DNA of 64,000 nucleotides from Tretioscincus oriximinensis (taxonomy: Eukaryota > Chordata > Lepidosauria > Squamata > Gymnophthalmidae), in the NCBI GenBank assembly GCA_022410635.1, contig JAJVDF010000859.1, positions 81,795 through 145,794 of the forward strand, given 5' to 3'. The number at the start of each line of letters is the position of its first letter. Within the stretch, counting starts at the first letter, position 1. Of this stretch, positions 18,335 through 31,000 are shown piece by piece. Below the pieces are notes generated by a model. The model saw only the letters and a program-made list of their open reading frames with translations, made no database searches and was not told where the DNA came from. A program made the position numbers and the translations under genes.

Positions 18335-18530
18335 GAATTCCCCTAGCAACAACAGAGAGAGCTTGCAACCAATTACAGAACAGGTACAGAACAGCCAATC
18401 CCAAGCTAAATTTTACCGTTGGCTTTCCTGGAAAATGTAGGCAGATTCATAAGAAGGAAATGCAATCAATTTCTTTTTGTGGAAGACCAGCAATAGTGCT
18501 ATAAAAAGCAGCTATTTAGATGTATCATTA
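18335..18530 (+). repeat. Interspersed repeat shared with 52755-52965
   Basis: Blocks CTAGCAACAACAGAGAGAGC, TTTCCTGGAAAATGTAGGCA and AATAGTGCTATAAAAAGCAG recur in order at 52755-52965 in the same orientation with moderate divergence. Family unknown to me. Here it lies just beyond the 3' end of MPP4. Confidence 0.55.
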
Positions 18531-18658
18531 TTTTCAAGCCATTAATTTGTCTCAAAGCTCCGCTCCCAAAAATCAGTATAGAAACCAGAAAGAATGTGAC
18601 TACAGTAACTGAACTTATGACACAAACGAATGAAACAAAATAGATGCTTTTATTATTA

Positions 18659-18664
18659 TTTATT
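18659..18664 (-). terminator. Probable MPP4 polyadenylation signal
   Basis: AATAAA on the minus strand, about 230 nt after the MPP4 stop codon, with a second AATAAA ten bases upstream at 18649-18654. The 3' UTR would be short. Assignment rests on position and motif only. Confidence 0.5.
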
Positions 18665-18891
18665 AATAAATAAATTATATTCTGACATAATAAGTAGAGC
18701 AATCCTGTTAATTAATGTAATTGTAACTAATAATGATCAGGAATGTCATATGAGACTTTCTGATTTCCTCCTGCAAACTTTTTTTAACCTAATTCTCTCA
18801 AAGATCTAGTCTTTCTGACAATTCCAGCATATGGGTTTTGCTTCAGTAAAGCACGAACTATAAAGCTTTGGAAACAGACTCGTTTTGGGAA

Positions 18892-19083
18892 TTACGATTG
18901 GCTGTCTGAGCATATCCACGTAGCTGGGACCCACTGAGGTCCCTCCTGGGCTCGGCGTACAGCAGAGAGCAGCTGAATACAAGCTTCCTGTAAGTTATCA
19001 TTTATGATTGTGTGGTCAAAGAACTGACCAAACTGAGCTTCCATTTTCTTCGCTGAGTCTTCCATCTCCTGAAGATCTTCTTC
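18892..19083 (-). CDS. MPP4: MPP4 exon 20 (coding part, with stop)
   Basis: Acceptor CCCTATAG, phase 0. It reads [30 protein letters not shown] and [14 protein letters not shown], then TAA at 18892-18894. It encodes the C-terminal lobe of the GuK domain and the conserved QWVPATWI tail. 64 codons including stop. Confidence 0.95.
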   Translation of the reverse strand, partial: EEDLQEMEDSAKKMEAQFGQFFDHTIINDNLQEACIQLLSAVRRAQEGPQWVPATWICSDSQS

Positions 19084-22000
19084 CTATAGGGATCATAATG
19101 TGTGAATGAAATTTTTGTGGAAATGGTATTTGTAAAACGGTTCTTTTTTGAAATCCTTAATAAGCAAAGAAATGTTTTTAAGCACCTCATGGTTAATGTC
19201 ATTCCTCTGATAATAACTTTGATTTTACGCCCCCCCCCCCCCCCCAAAAAAAAAAAAAAAAAAGAAAAAAGTACGGGCATAGTTTAAGACCCATTTCAGA
19301 ATTGAACTGGAGAACAGTCCAAGCGATCACAAAAATGCAGCTTCTGCACTGGTAGTTGCTTTACTAGTCTCTGATCACTCCCAAATTAATCTTAAAGCAG
19401 TCCAGCATCATTCCTACATCATTCCTAGGGGAAGTGTGAATACAGCATGCTATTTTTTAATTTACATTTCTGTACCACCCTATATTCCAAGGTCTTAGGG
19501 TGGCTAAGAATAAAAACCACTTAAACATACCAAAACAACACTATCTGAAAGTAAGAAAGGGAATGATGATTCTAGCCCAGAAGCAGGAACGTTAATGCTG
19601 TATTCTAGACTTTCTGTGTCCTCTATGCTTGATGCATGCCCTTTCCTTGCTGCGATTGGCTGGGGTGGGATTTATTTCCACCCAAACATGGAGCATACAG
19701 GGGAGCAAACCAGATTTGTAAAACACAGAAAGTCTGGAATACGGCATTAACACTTCCTGCTTCTGGGCTAGGATTATTATCCCCCCCCCCCTCAAAAAAA
19801 AGGAATAGGAATTCTGCCATTTTATTGGGTGTGGAAAGTGAAATTTTCACCAGATGTTGCAAGCATTAGAAGCTGTTTTTTTCTACACCCGTTGAAGCTA
19901 CTTTCTATTTTTTTGTGGTAACCTCCCTAGGCTAGGAACAAGGAGCCATACTGGAAATGCCAATAAATTTCTATAGTAAGAACAAACAAACAAAACTGAG
20001 CCCATAACTGCGATTCAGAAGATATTCTACAAATGTGTCAACTTTTTTTCTCGCTATTAAATCTTACCTTAAATTTCATGTTCACATAATAGTCTGTAAT
20101 AATTCTAGCATTTTTTCTAGACTGTTTCATGCAACTCATGCTCGATGGCTTAATAAATATAATGTAGGGCTTCAGTTCATGAGTACGAGCTAAGTGAATA
20201 CTCTGAAAATGTAAAAGAAAAAAATGTCATTTTAGCATCCTGAGCAAATTATCTTGTTTATCCACAAATAAATGTTGACTTAATGGTATGTAATTTCAAG
20301 CCACAAAACCTACGTAAGAACATAAGAAGAGCCCTGCTGAATGGGGCCAGAGCCCATCTAGTCTAGAATGAAAACTTCATTTCATATTTTCCCTTGGAAG
20401 TTTGGAAGGTTGGAATCAACGTCTTAGTCTGTGGCATGAAGTCATCAAACTATTCCAAAACTCACCTGAGGCTCCAAATCCAGGACACAAATCTTTCCCT
20501 CATCAAGTACAGTACGTGCAGCATCAATGCTGGTGCCATAGAGATTTCCCTTGTACTCTCCATATTCCAACATTCTTCACATGCAGTAGAGAGGAAAAGA
20601 ATAGTAAGAGCACAAAACCTATTTATTTACATTTCTATACCGCCCTATACTGTACCTGAAGGTCTCAGGGTGGCTTACAGTAAAAACACAGTTAACATAT
20701 TAAAAACAGCAGCATCTAAAAATAGGGAAGATGAGTTTTCTCAGCCCAAGGCCAGGCCAAAGAGATGTGTCTTCAAGCATTTTCTGAATGCTCATAAAGA
20801 TGGTGATTGACACACCTTGAGACGACAATTCCATAGTCTGGGGGCTGCCACAGAGAAGGCCCTATCCCAAGTTCCTACCCTCTGCCACTGAGGGAGGTGG
20901 TCAACTACTGTTTTGAAGGGGTTTTTTATCTAAAACTAGACACTCCAAGATTAATCATGATAGGAAGGGGGGATCTGAGGTAAAATACAATGAAAGTTTG
21001 GTCTGTTTCTTCCTCTTTTACTAATGCAAAGGGAGGCTTAGTTCACACACAGTTTTTTTGTGCTATAATGGTGTGATTGTGGGGGGAATCTGCCTCGGTA
21101 ATTATGGGGATCCAGCAGTAGTAGCACTAGAAAAAGCTGTCATCATGCTCAGGCCCGCATTTTGGATGTATGATGCCCCTGTGATATTTATTTTACACCT
21201 CCTCTTCCTCCAACTAAACTTCAGCATTGCTATTGATTTATAGACACTGCCTTTCCTAGCCACATGACTTTTCCATCCCCATCCCGGAACTGATATCTCT
21301 CAAGATATCATTTCTGGAATGGAACTGGAAACNACATCATTCAAGGTGTCAAGATCTCATAATTCAATAGAGAAGTGGGCATGTGTCCACCTGCTCCCTG
21401 CGCCCGCCTGGCCTAAATACAGTTATTATAGTTTGCTGCCCTCAAAATTTTGCCACCTTGTGCAGCTGCACATGTTGCACATGCTTAAAATGCAGCCCTG
21501 ATTATGCTTTTTCATGCTGATATTTTTACACAACTTTCTTCACATTGCATCTAAAGAAATAAACTTTTGGTCTACAAAAGGTGACACTACAATTTCTGTT
21601 TTTTGAATCTCTAATATGCTATGAGACCCTCTTACATAAAATAGNTTATTCACTTCAAAAAGTAAAAGAAGAATGGTAAAGAACAGGAAACTAAAGACCA
21701 ACCTGTGACTGTACACCATGTTTTCAAATGTTTCTTTTGATATATAATGATATTCTCGACCATTTTCTTCATAGCTCTTTTGAATGCGGGTTGTATCTGG
21801 TTAGAACAAGTAAGAGAAACGGTACAATTGTGAACATTTTCATGCTTNTGTAAAAATGAATGCAAAAGTCCAACTTCCGCCCCAGATTCTAAGGCTCTTT
21901 TTCCACCCTGGATTCCAAGGGAACCTTTGTTCTAGACTCTAAAGCTGTTTTTTATTTGAATAGAAGTCTTCCTTAGTCTGCATAGATAATGCTTGATATT

Positions 22001-25000
22001 CCTCTTTAGACTTTCTATAGACTTCCTCTTCCTGATTGGGACTATCTGGTATGTGGATAATCCAGGTCTGAATTCATTTCTGTTTCCAGAAATGAACCAA
22101 GTGGGAAGAAGGATGTTCTCTGGTAAGCAAAGGAGGGAGGGGGACAATGGGATCCAAAGGTTCAGATGTGCATGATGGAGCCAGGATGTATGCCAGCTCC
22201 TGTCCACGCTCCTGTGCTGAAGCTTGCATTTAATGGTGGGGTAGCTGCCTGTCGCACAATAGATGTGAATAGCATTACAGATTGAAAATGGTCTGGAACG
22301 CCTATCTGTTCCTGAAACAGCCTAGAACCTACAAGTGTGACATTACCTTAGACAATCTTACATTTTCTAAAAGTGATCTCTTTGTGTGTATTTCCCACTC
22401 CTTATAACCCTGAATGTACAGCCAATAATAAATAAGATTATACATGTCTGCTGTTGAGCAGCAGCAAATTAATCCCAGACTAAAAAGAAATGTGTACTTG
22501 TTTACTTCACTGTCAGTTTTTCCTCCCATGAGGATGATGATGATAATAACAACAATGTAAACAATAATGATAACATTTATTTGTAATGTCCTTTGGCTCA
22601 CATAGCTTTTGTTGCTTTCTCCACAACAGACACCCTGTGAAATAGGCAGGGCTGAGAGAATTCTAAAGAACTGTGACTGGCTCAAGGTCACCCAGCTGGT
22701 TTCATGGAATCCAACACTAATCACTTGGGTAATGGTTCTTCGCTGCTTCGTGGCAGTATCAAATAAAGACAAGTCAAGATTCACAGCTCTCCCCCAGAAT
22801 TGAGAGAAGAATAACAAAATATTACGTACGTGGCACAGCACTTTGAAAATGCTGAGGATTTATACCAATAAGTCGTCGTCGTAATTCATTCACTCCAACA
22901 CCTGAAGGACCTGAAGGGATTTTGCAAGAAAAGTTATTCAAAATTTGCTGGAAACCCAACATTCCTGGAATAATATGTGATATAAAGAAACATATGAGAT
23001 ATGTGTTATCATACCATCTTTTCTTAATTTGTTTTTCAACTACTGCACAATAGAAACAGAACAAACTTACTTTTTCCCTAAAAGTTCAAGGGAAATGAAG
23101 CTACTTAAAACTTATTGCCTATTGTGGAGGCACGGTGGTACAGAGTTAAGTGGAGGCAGGGGTTAAGAAATGGACTTGCAACGGAAAGACCTGTTCTCGA
23201 GGCCCTGTGTTGGCCTTGAGGAGGGGTGAGCATCCTCTATTGGCCTCAGCTTCCGCCAACTCAGCTGTTTGAAAAAAGAGCTTGTAAGCTACTTTGAACC
23301 CCTTCGGGTGAGAAAAGTGGAATATAAAAACCCAAACTTCCTTTTCCTTCTTTTTTTCAAATTTGTTTTCAGTAGATTGGACAAAGTAGATTAGACCTTG
23401 CTAAGATAAATGGTTTGTGGTGTGGATCTAGGCAGTTCACAATAAGATACTTCGTTCCATTCCAGTCCCATGCTGGGTTTGAAGTTGACACCTTTTTCAG
23501 ATTCTGTGTGGCAGGCTTCCGAAAGCCCCCAAAGTCTAGGGAACCATTGTGACAGCATGCCTTGTTGTACTGCTGAATATATCATCGGAACAACAGGCAG
23601 TTTTCCTGAAATACCAGAAAGATTCCAGATGCAGTTGGCGGGCCATGGTGGTGGTGGTGGTGGTGGTGGTTCTTCTTCTTCTTCGTCTTTGTCTTCTTCG
23701 TCTTCTTCGTCTTCGTCTTCGTCTTCATCTTCTTGTCTTTTTCATCTATCTTTCTCACCTACGTGAAGGGCTCAGTGGTTAACAATAAAAACAGGATAAG
23801 AGATTGGCGTATGGAAACCAACAGTTCCTAAAGTTGCTCTTCAACCAACAATTCCCCTCGGAATAATACAGAAGAGAATCCATTTCAAGTATCATTAGAA
23901 AATGCAATACGCTTTAGTAAATCTGTCAGCTCAAAAGGATCATGACCATATATTATGCTATTATATCAGACCGTTCATGTCTAAGTGTATCTTACCTACT
24001 AGCACAATTAATCTGTGCCTGTCACCCGGTTGTCTCTGATATCTCACTACTTCTTCATAAGGTGCAGCCACAGCACTGTAGCAGCCACTGGGACACTGGG
24101 CATAGCATGGTAAGTGGCTATTGCGAGATTTCCTACGGCACAGGCGCATACTTCTCCGGAAACCAGCTGAATAAAACAATGTGATATGGAATTTTTTAGA
24201 GTGATGGCTTTAGCCAGTAAGTTATCTGTAGCTAACAATGCGTTCATTATTTTATATTCTTTCTTCTTTTTACATCCCTACTGCAAGAAACTGAGACCCC
24301 ATTATGATACTTGACTTTTACAGTAGTTTGATGAGATTTTTATGGAACCCAGTTCTGCCGGAGTTCCTATTTAACTCATTTTTCTACAGGCAATTCAATA
24401 ATCTTTGCAGATGAACAGTTAGCATATACTAGGACCATGATTTCACTCAGTTTTGAATGGTGTTTTGTTTCCATTTCACCAGAAACCTCCAGAAATGTCA
24501 CATTGAAATCATGGCCGATTCCTGTTTTGCCTGCAGCTATTTATAGGGCTACATCTCTCACTATCCCTGTGTCTAAGGACAGTAAATATTGTTGGAAATT
24601 CTACTAGATCTGAGAAACTAGAAGTCTGTTATCACTGATCTGCAGTGTCTACTATTGAAAGGTATGAGGTATATAATGTAAGATCTCAGGGCGTTATTTG
24701 TGTTTTTGGTCTTTCGCACTCTCCCAGGCAGAAGCATTCCATGTTCCTGGTTCAGGAGCAGGAATCGTGAAAGCTATATTCTATATTCTATTCAGAACCT
24801 TTCTGTGTTCAACATCCCTAGCTTCCCCCCCTCACTGTGAAAGGGTGAAAACAGGTCACGTGACATGAAGAACATAGAAAAACCTAGATTACAGCATCCA
24901 CAATTTCTGCAGGAATGTTTCCAAAGTGCAGGAATGATTGTGGACTGCTCAAAAGCAGACCACACAAGGTAAATCAAAAGTAAATTTAAGAATGCTTTTG

Positions 25001-28000
25001 CAGCTATTAGGGAATAGTGAAGTTTTTAGCCATGTAAATGCTCTGAACTTGCTAATTGCTTATACTATCGCCATTTAAAATCTAGCAATATACAAATAAT
25101 ATAATCAAAGGTTCATGTATACCTTTTAATTATCATGGATCTTTATATTTTGATAATACTAGAGTAGTAAAATGTTCAAGGTGCTTTTTAATGAATTGTC
25201 ATGATTTGATGTGTTTTGCTGAAATGGTCCTCAAAAATCATGAATGGTTAGATCTAGAACTAACTACAGACCTAATTCAACAGTATGGAACTACAAAACA
25301 TAATATAAAAGTAGTGTGGATTTTGATAGAGAAGGAAACAAGAGATAAAANTGAATGAATATTCAGAAACAAGGAACCATGTAAATTCAACACACATACT
25401 GAAACAAAATGCTTATTTAACATCCAAACAATAATGAATGCCACTTCTTTGGTCTCTCAAACTAGATACGTACTAATGAAGACCTGCTGGTCAGCTCCAC
25501 TAAATTCTTCCTCTTCTGTAATGTGAAAAAGCGACACATAAAATGTTGAGGAAAGGCAGGAAATGGCAGATCAATGCTCAAAGTTGTAATAAAGACAAAA
25601 TTAAAAAACCTGTCTTAAGAGTGCAGCTATAAAGTTCTCAGGGGCAGGGACAATTAATTAATTAGCAACTTACTAACAAAAAATTAAAAACATAGAGTAA
25701 GATAAAATGCAACATAAAATGTAGCATTGAAATGTTGTTGAATATTGTGACCCACCCTGAGACCTTTGGGTGAAAGGCAGGACATGAATGCCTAGAAATA
25801 AATTTAAAGAATTTAAACACTGTTAAGTTAAAACAGACTTTTAAAAACTCCTGTCAGACTATATTTTTATAAATATGCAAGTGCTTCCCAGAATAAACCT
25901 CTACATCTGTGACGGCACAGGACTCCACACAGAATAATTGTGTTGGTGGACACTTACCCATATTAAGTGGTGGGAATTATATGAGAACCTCATACATTTT
26001 TATCAGAGCAACAACTCTCATATGAAGCACGAATTTTCATACAGCAATGTATGAGAAATATGCTAAGGTTGGAAGTGACCATTGTGATGTCACTTGCAGC
26101 CAGTTTCCAGAAAGGGTGCCCCAGGGCAGGAAGTAACATCACAAGTGATGGCACTTCCAGTCTCTGCTTTCGGGAATAGTTCCACTTCTGCTCCTGCCCC
26201 AGAACTAACATCACAAAATTTTCACAAGTGCTTCATGTGTGCGGAGAAGACTCAAAAGGCTGAGATTTGTTTGGGCTCTTGACGCAATATTCACCCCAGA
26301 TAACTCCACTAATACCATGCAGGGTATCCTGCTTCATGGGAACTCTAGGAAGCCATTCTTGATAGTATAGGCTGACCAGATGACCTCTTTTGGGGGGAGG
26401 TTGAAAACCCAGTTTTGGGGTGTCTCCCAGTTTTTTCTGAGGAAAATATTTTCAAAAAAAGATTTTTTTTCAAAAAATGTTTTGTTTTTTATTTTATTTT
26501 TCCTCAGAAAAAAACGGGAGGCACCCCCATAACGGGTTTTCAACACCCCCAAAGGGGATCATTTGGTCAGCCTATGATGGACCACTGTTACCTGGCATCC
26601 AAATTTCCTCCTCCATTTTAGTTCCTCCCTCTTCTGAAAGGCACTGAACAATACACTTCCTCAAACATCAGTCTCACACTTCCAACTTATGTTCATCTGG
26701 ATTTTCTACTTTGCACACCTGAATGTTTTCAGCTTTGAACTTGCCTCCATTCTCCTATGGGTTGGCTGCTCCTCAGCTCATATATTATGGTTTCAAAATG
26801 AAACGAGGAACTGGCAAAACAAGGGTTGCCAGCACCTGGGTGAGGGAAGTATTGTGCTTCTTCAGATTGGGAGGTTTTCTATCTGAGAAAGAGGATGCCA
26901 CATGCTAATTTAATTTATTACTGCTACTTTTTTCTTTTGAAGTTTTGTGTCCTTAAGAATTTTGTGCTCAGGGCAAATGCCCCCAAAAGCCCCTTTTGCC
27001 ACAGAGGAGGAACCCTTCTCAGAGAAAGTGCTTTATTTCTTTTATTAAAAATCTAGGCTGACCAGATGACCTCTTTTGGGATGTCTGTGTGAAAACCCGG
27101 TTTTGGGGTGCCCATGGTTTTTGCTGAGGATAAAAGATTTTGTTGAAAAAAAAATTCTCAGCAAAAACTGGGAAGTACCACAAAACTGGGTTTCCACCCC
27201 ACCCCAAAAGGGGTCATCTGGTCAGCCTAAAAATCTAAATCTTATTTTCTTGGCCAGTACCCCTAATCTACAGACCTATGGCAATACATATAAACAGCAG
27301 TGTTGGCTGCTGGGTGCCATTTTCTGGGCTCACAGAAAATAGGTCTTTCCCTAAGGACCAGAGACTGATGTGTGGCCAACTGAAATGGCTCTGGTGGTAA
27401 TAAGAACATTTATTACTATTTCCTTCGGAGCCATTTGAATAGCCCACACCATGGTCTGTGGGGCCAATGATTCAGAACTACTGGGAAGATAGAAGCACTT
27501 ACTGAGAAACAAGATGGTGCTTTCCAGATACTGCTATGTATAGGGCTGGGATTCAGCAGGAAGGAGGGGAGAAAGAGCTGGCTGCTTCTACCTATGCCAG
27601 GTGACATGTTGGTTGGTTCAGGCTGCTTCTCGCTCTGTCCATGTATGGTGGTGTGGGAGCAGAATTGCGGTCACCTGGTACAGCTCGAATCAGGCTCCTT
27701 CTGCCTCCTTCTGGCCAAAGCCCACTCTCAAATATGGCTGCACCTGTTTCTTTCCTTTAAAATCATCTTTAGTCCTGAAGAATGTGCTTAATATCTATGT
27801 ATTTGGGAAGAAAAGATTCCTTGGATTTTCCTGGGTGTCTCCGAGTGTGCAGAAAAATAGAACCGTAAACACACCTACCTACAGCCTGCTTACGTCTTGC
27901 AATCAGCAGTTTTAAATAATCTACATTCAACTATTCCTTTAGATGGAATTCCTAATAATCCTATAGTGTAAGAAACAAATGAGTAATCTAATTTTAAAAA

Positions 28001-31000
28001 TCAACAAGGAAAAAAATACCTTCTTTTAGCTCCTCTGATGCATTGTGGCATAAAAAAATGACAAGAGGAAGATTCAAATTAGAATTTTTGGGCTGTGCAT
28101 GTGATGAAACTCCTAAACCATACTATGCAGCATTTATAGATTTGCATAGAAAGTTACCTAAGCCTCTACAAGCAGTCATGATTGTGGAAAGTTAATAATT
28201 TTTTGATGTGTGCTTTCAAAACACATATTGCAAGTATAAACATTTATTTTCTTTTGCTATTGATTCTGATTCTGCAAGCCCCACCATTGATTAAAATGCA
28301 CTAGGCCTTCTGTTCTAAGTGATTCTGTAAACTGTGAGATATTTAGACTGACCAGATTTTCCGAGGAGCAAACTGGGGCAATTAATATTCATGCTAATAA
28401 TATTTAATAATAATAATAATAATAATAATAATTAATATTCATTTTTGTTCCTCAGCAATAAACAGGGAAGTATACAAATATCTGAGGCTCTGTCACAGAG
28501 CAGAGAGATTAGCATTGTTCTCATGGGCACATGGAAGGACCAGAAACAATGGAATGAAACTGCAAGGGAGTAGATTTAAATTAGATATCAGAAAAAAACT
28601 TTCTAACAGTAAGGGCGGTAAACCAGTGGAACAGTGTGCCATAGGAGGTGGTCAGTTCGCCTTCACTGGAAGTCTTCAGAGGCTGGACAGTCATATTTCT
28701 GGGTTGGTTTAATGAATCCTGCATTGACCAGGGGGTTGGACCCGATGACCCTGGAGGTCCCCTTCCAACTCTATAATTCTATGAAATCGCTCCCCCTGCC
28801 TCGGAGGGAGGGCTAGACATCCCCAAATCGGGTTTTCCCCCCCAAAAGGGGCCATCTGGTCAGCCTATGGGATATTATAACTTACAGTAGAACATAGTAA
28901 GATGTAGTACATTTTGAGCCATGTATTGCCTCTTCTGTGCTAAATCCCACTTTGACCAGTTTGTAAAGTCTCAGGCAGGGCTGCCATCATCTACACTAGC
29001 AGGTGGATGGACAATGCCCAAATTTAGGGATATAACAATGCAGAAAATGTTCAAAAGAGTGCATTATTTTATGAGTCTAAACAATTGGGGCCAGGTGAGA
29101 GGAAGCAACACCATTTGCTTGGTAAGGATTTTTAAAGAAGGTTACTTTGAAAAGAAGAAGGTTACTTTGCTTAGGGCTTGGATCTAGTCCATTTAGAGAC
29201 AGATTGGACTCCAGCCCTTATGTTTGGCTTGCCCTACTTTTACTGCAATCTATAATTTCATCTTAGCATCTAAAGTGTCAAAATGGATCTTCCTTCATTA
29301 TCGAGAGCTACAAGGATGTCATGAGGTAGATTAGCCCTTCAATCACACTTATATAATGTAATCTCATTATCTTCCAGCTGTCCCCTCTGACGCTTGCCTC
29401 GTTCAATAGTTTTGACCATATGCACAGGAGTAATTCAAAACTGAATAAACTCTTTGGCTCATGAGATCATACATTATCTTGACTGCTACATTTTAAAGAT
29501 CATGCTTACAGGACAGAGAGTCACCAAGGATCAAGTACAAAAAAAAGGCATTTCAAAAAATAAAATAGACACAGTATAGAATAGACAAAAAGCAAAACTG
29601 AAAGAGAATGGCACGTACCAGATTCAAAAGTTTCCTCATCTTTAAATCATCCAGGGAGCAAAAATAGCAAACAAATATAATTTCAGTACTATTCTTATGA
29701 AGTACCATTAAAAAGCATCAAAAAAGACAGCCCATCCCCCAAATAAAAAAACTTTGTTTCTTATTTTCTTAATTGAACTCTGCACGAATGAGCAGGCACA
29801 AATGGCGCAGTTGCTAAGAAGACGGTCTCTCATCTAGGAGTTTTGAGGCCCTGTCTCAGACATGGGGAGGGTGAGCACCTTCTACTATCCTTTAGCTCTA
29901 GTCAACCAAGCTATTCGAAAGCAAGAATTGCAAGAAATTGCAACTGACTGCGACTAGATAAATGGGAACCACCGCAGTCTGGTGAGCAAGATAGAATGTA
30001 AGCAGTCATGCCATAGTGGTACTATAAAGCTGTCTGGACGCAGCCTAAAATATTGTTCCTTAAACAATTCTTCCAGGCCACATCTTTATTCTAGAGACTA
30101 CCTTCAACCCAAAGAATGGTTTTATCTGTTATTTTCTTCAGGACTAAGATGAACTTTAGGTAATTAAAAATAGCTGTTAATCAAAAGATAATTTTAGTAA
30201 TGTTAATACACTGGATGTGTTGAGGCAGTGAAAAAAAATCATTATAGGAATAGCTTTGAAATTTGAATGAGACATTTTGTGATTCTGCATTGGCTGGTAT
30301 ACTGAATCAACACATATACCAATAACCTCCTTTTCACACACTGATATGGTCTAAGGAAAATCTGCTCTAGAATATTCCAATTCTTGAGGCCATTTTAATA
30401 GCATGGACATATTTTTGTGGTTTCTGTTATCATAGGCCTTTCCACATTGGGGGGCAGAGTTACCAGACAAAAGTGTCAGCTAACTATTCCCAGCAAAAGA
30501 AATATTCTAGGTGAATCCAATATAGGGCAAGTATGTCCAATTACTTGACACAGTGTTTGGAGCTCTGCGGTGGGTCTTATTCTGGAATATATCTCAGGGA
30601 AGATACATGTTAGTGTATTTATATATATATTTATTTATCCCGCCCTTTACCCGAAGGTCTCGTATAGACATGTGGATGGAAGGTTCCATTTCAGAGATCC
30701 TGTATACCTCAGAATAAGTTATGGTGTAAAAAGGGCCAATTTCTAAGATCCAAAATTTGGTTTAGATTGAAAAGGGATTTATTACTGTCAATGTCAAGCA
30801 TAAGAGAGACTTAAAATGTATAATGCTGTAATCAAGCATTCGTTCTAGGTCAGTGGTCCCCCAAATATATTTCATGACCCTCTAAGAGATCATGTAAAAA
30901 ACTGGCAAGATAGTCATGAGAGAATTTATCCCATTTTCCTTGTTCCCAAACTCCTGCTGCATCACTTCCCTAACTCCTGATAGCAGCCACTGTATCTGTC

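Larger units (their letters stand above)
14956..18640. other. Intergenic region between MPP4 3' end and TMEM237 5' end
   Basis: No gene is seen. It holds a SINE (15270-15535), two TA-flanked fold-back elements (16131-16337, 16848-17038), a decayed interspersed repeat near 17190-17310, and a repeat at about 18335-18530 shared with 52755-52965. If transcription starts in copy 2 of the duplication, the gap to the MPP4 poly(A) site is only about 5 kb. Confidence 0.55.
19084..23995. other. MPP4 introns 15-19
   Basis: Intervals between the GuK exons. They hold a poly-C/poly-A run at 19230-19264, a fold-back element (19573-19770), a LINE scrap near 20312-20368, an interspersed repeat at 20618-20880, a type-B SINE (22575-22730), a type-A SINE (23122-23350) and a GGT/TTC microsatellite (23646-23745). 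Confidence 0.6.
24167..29618. other. MPP4 introns 12-14 (around microexons)
   Basis: They contain a fold-back relative near 24735-24925, TA-flanked fold-backs at 26369-26574 and 27055-27229, a larger composite element with a CR1 piece (28344-28867) and an (AAT)n run near 28405-28434. The rest is unique AT-rich sequence. Confidence 0.55.

Noticed and set aside
22329..22841. 170-codon open frame on the minus strand
   Set aside because: It runs through a type-B SINE and overlaps the MPP4 exon 16 edge in another frame; no recognisable domain.
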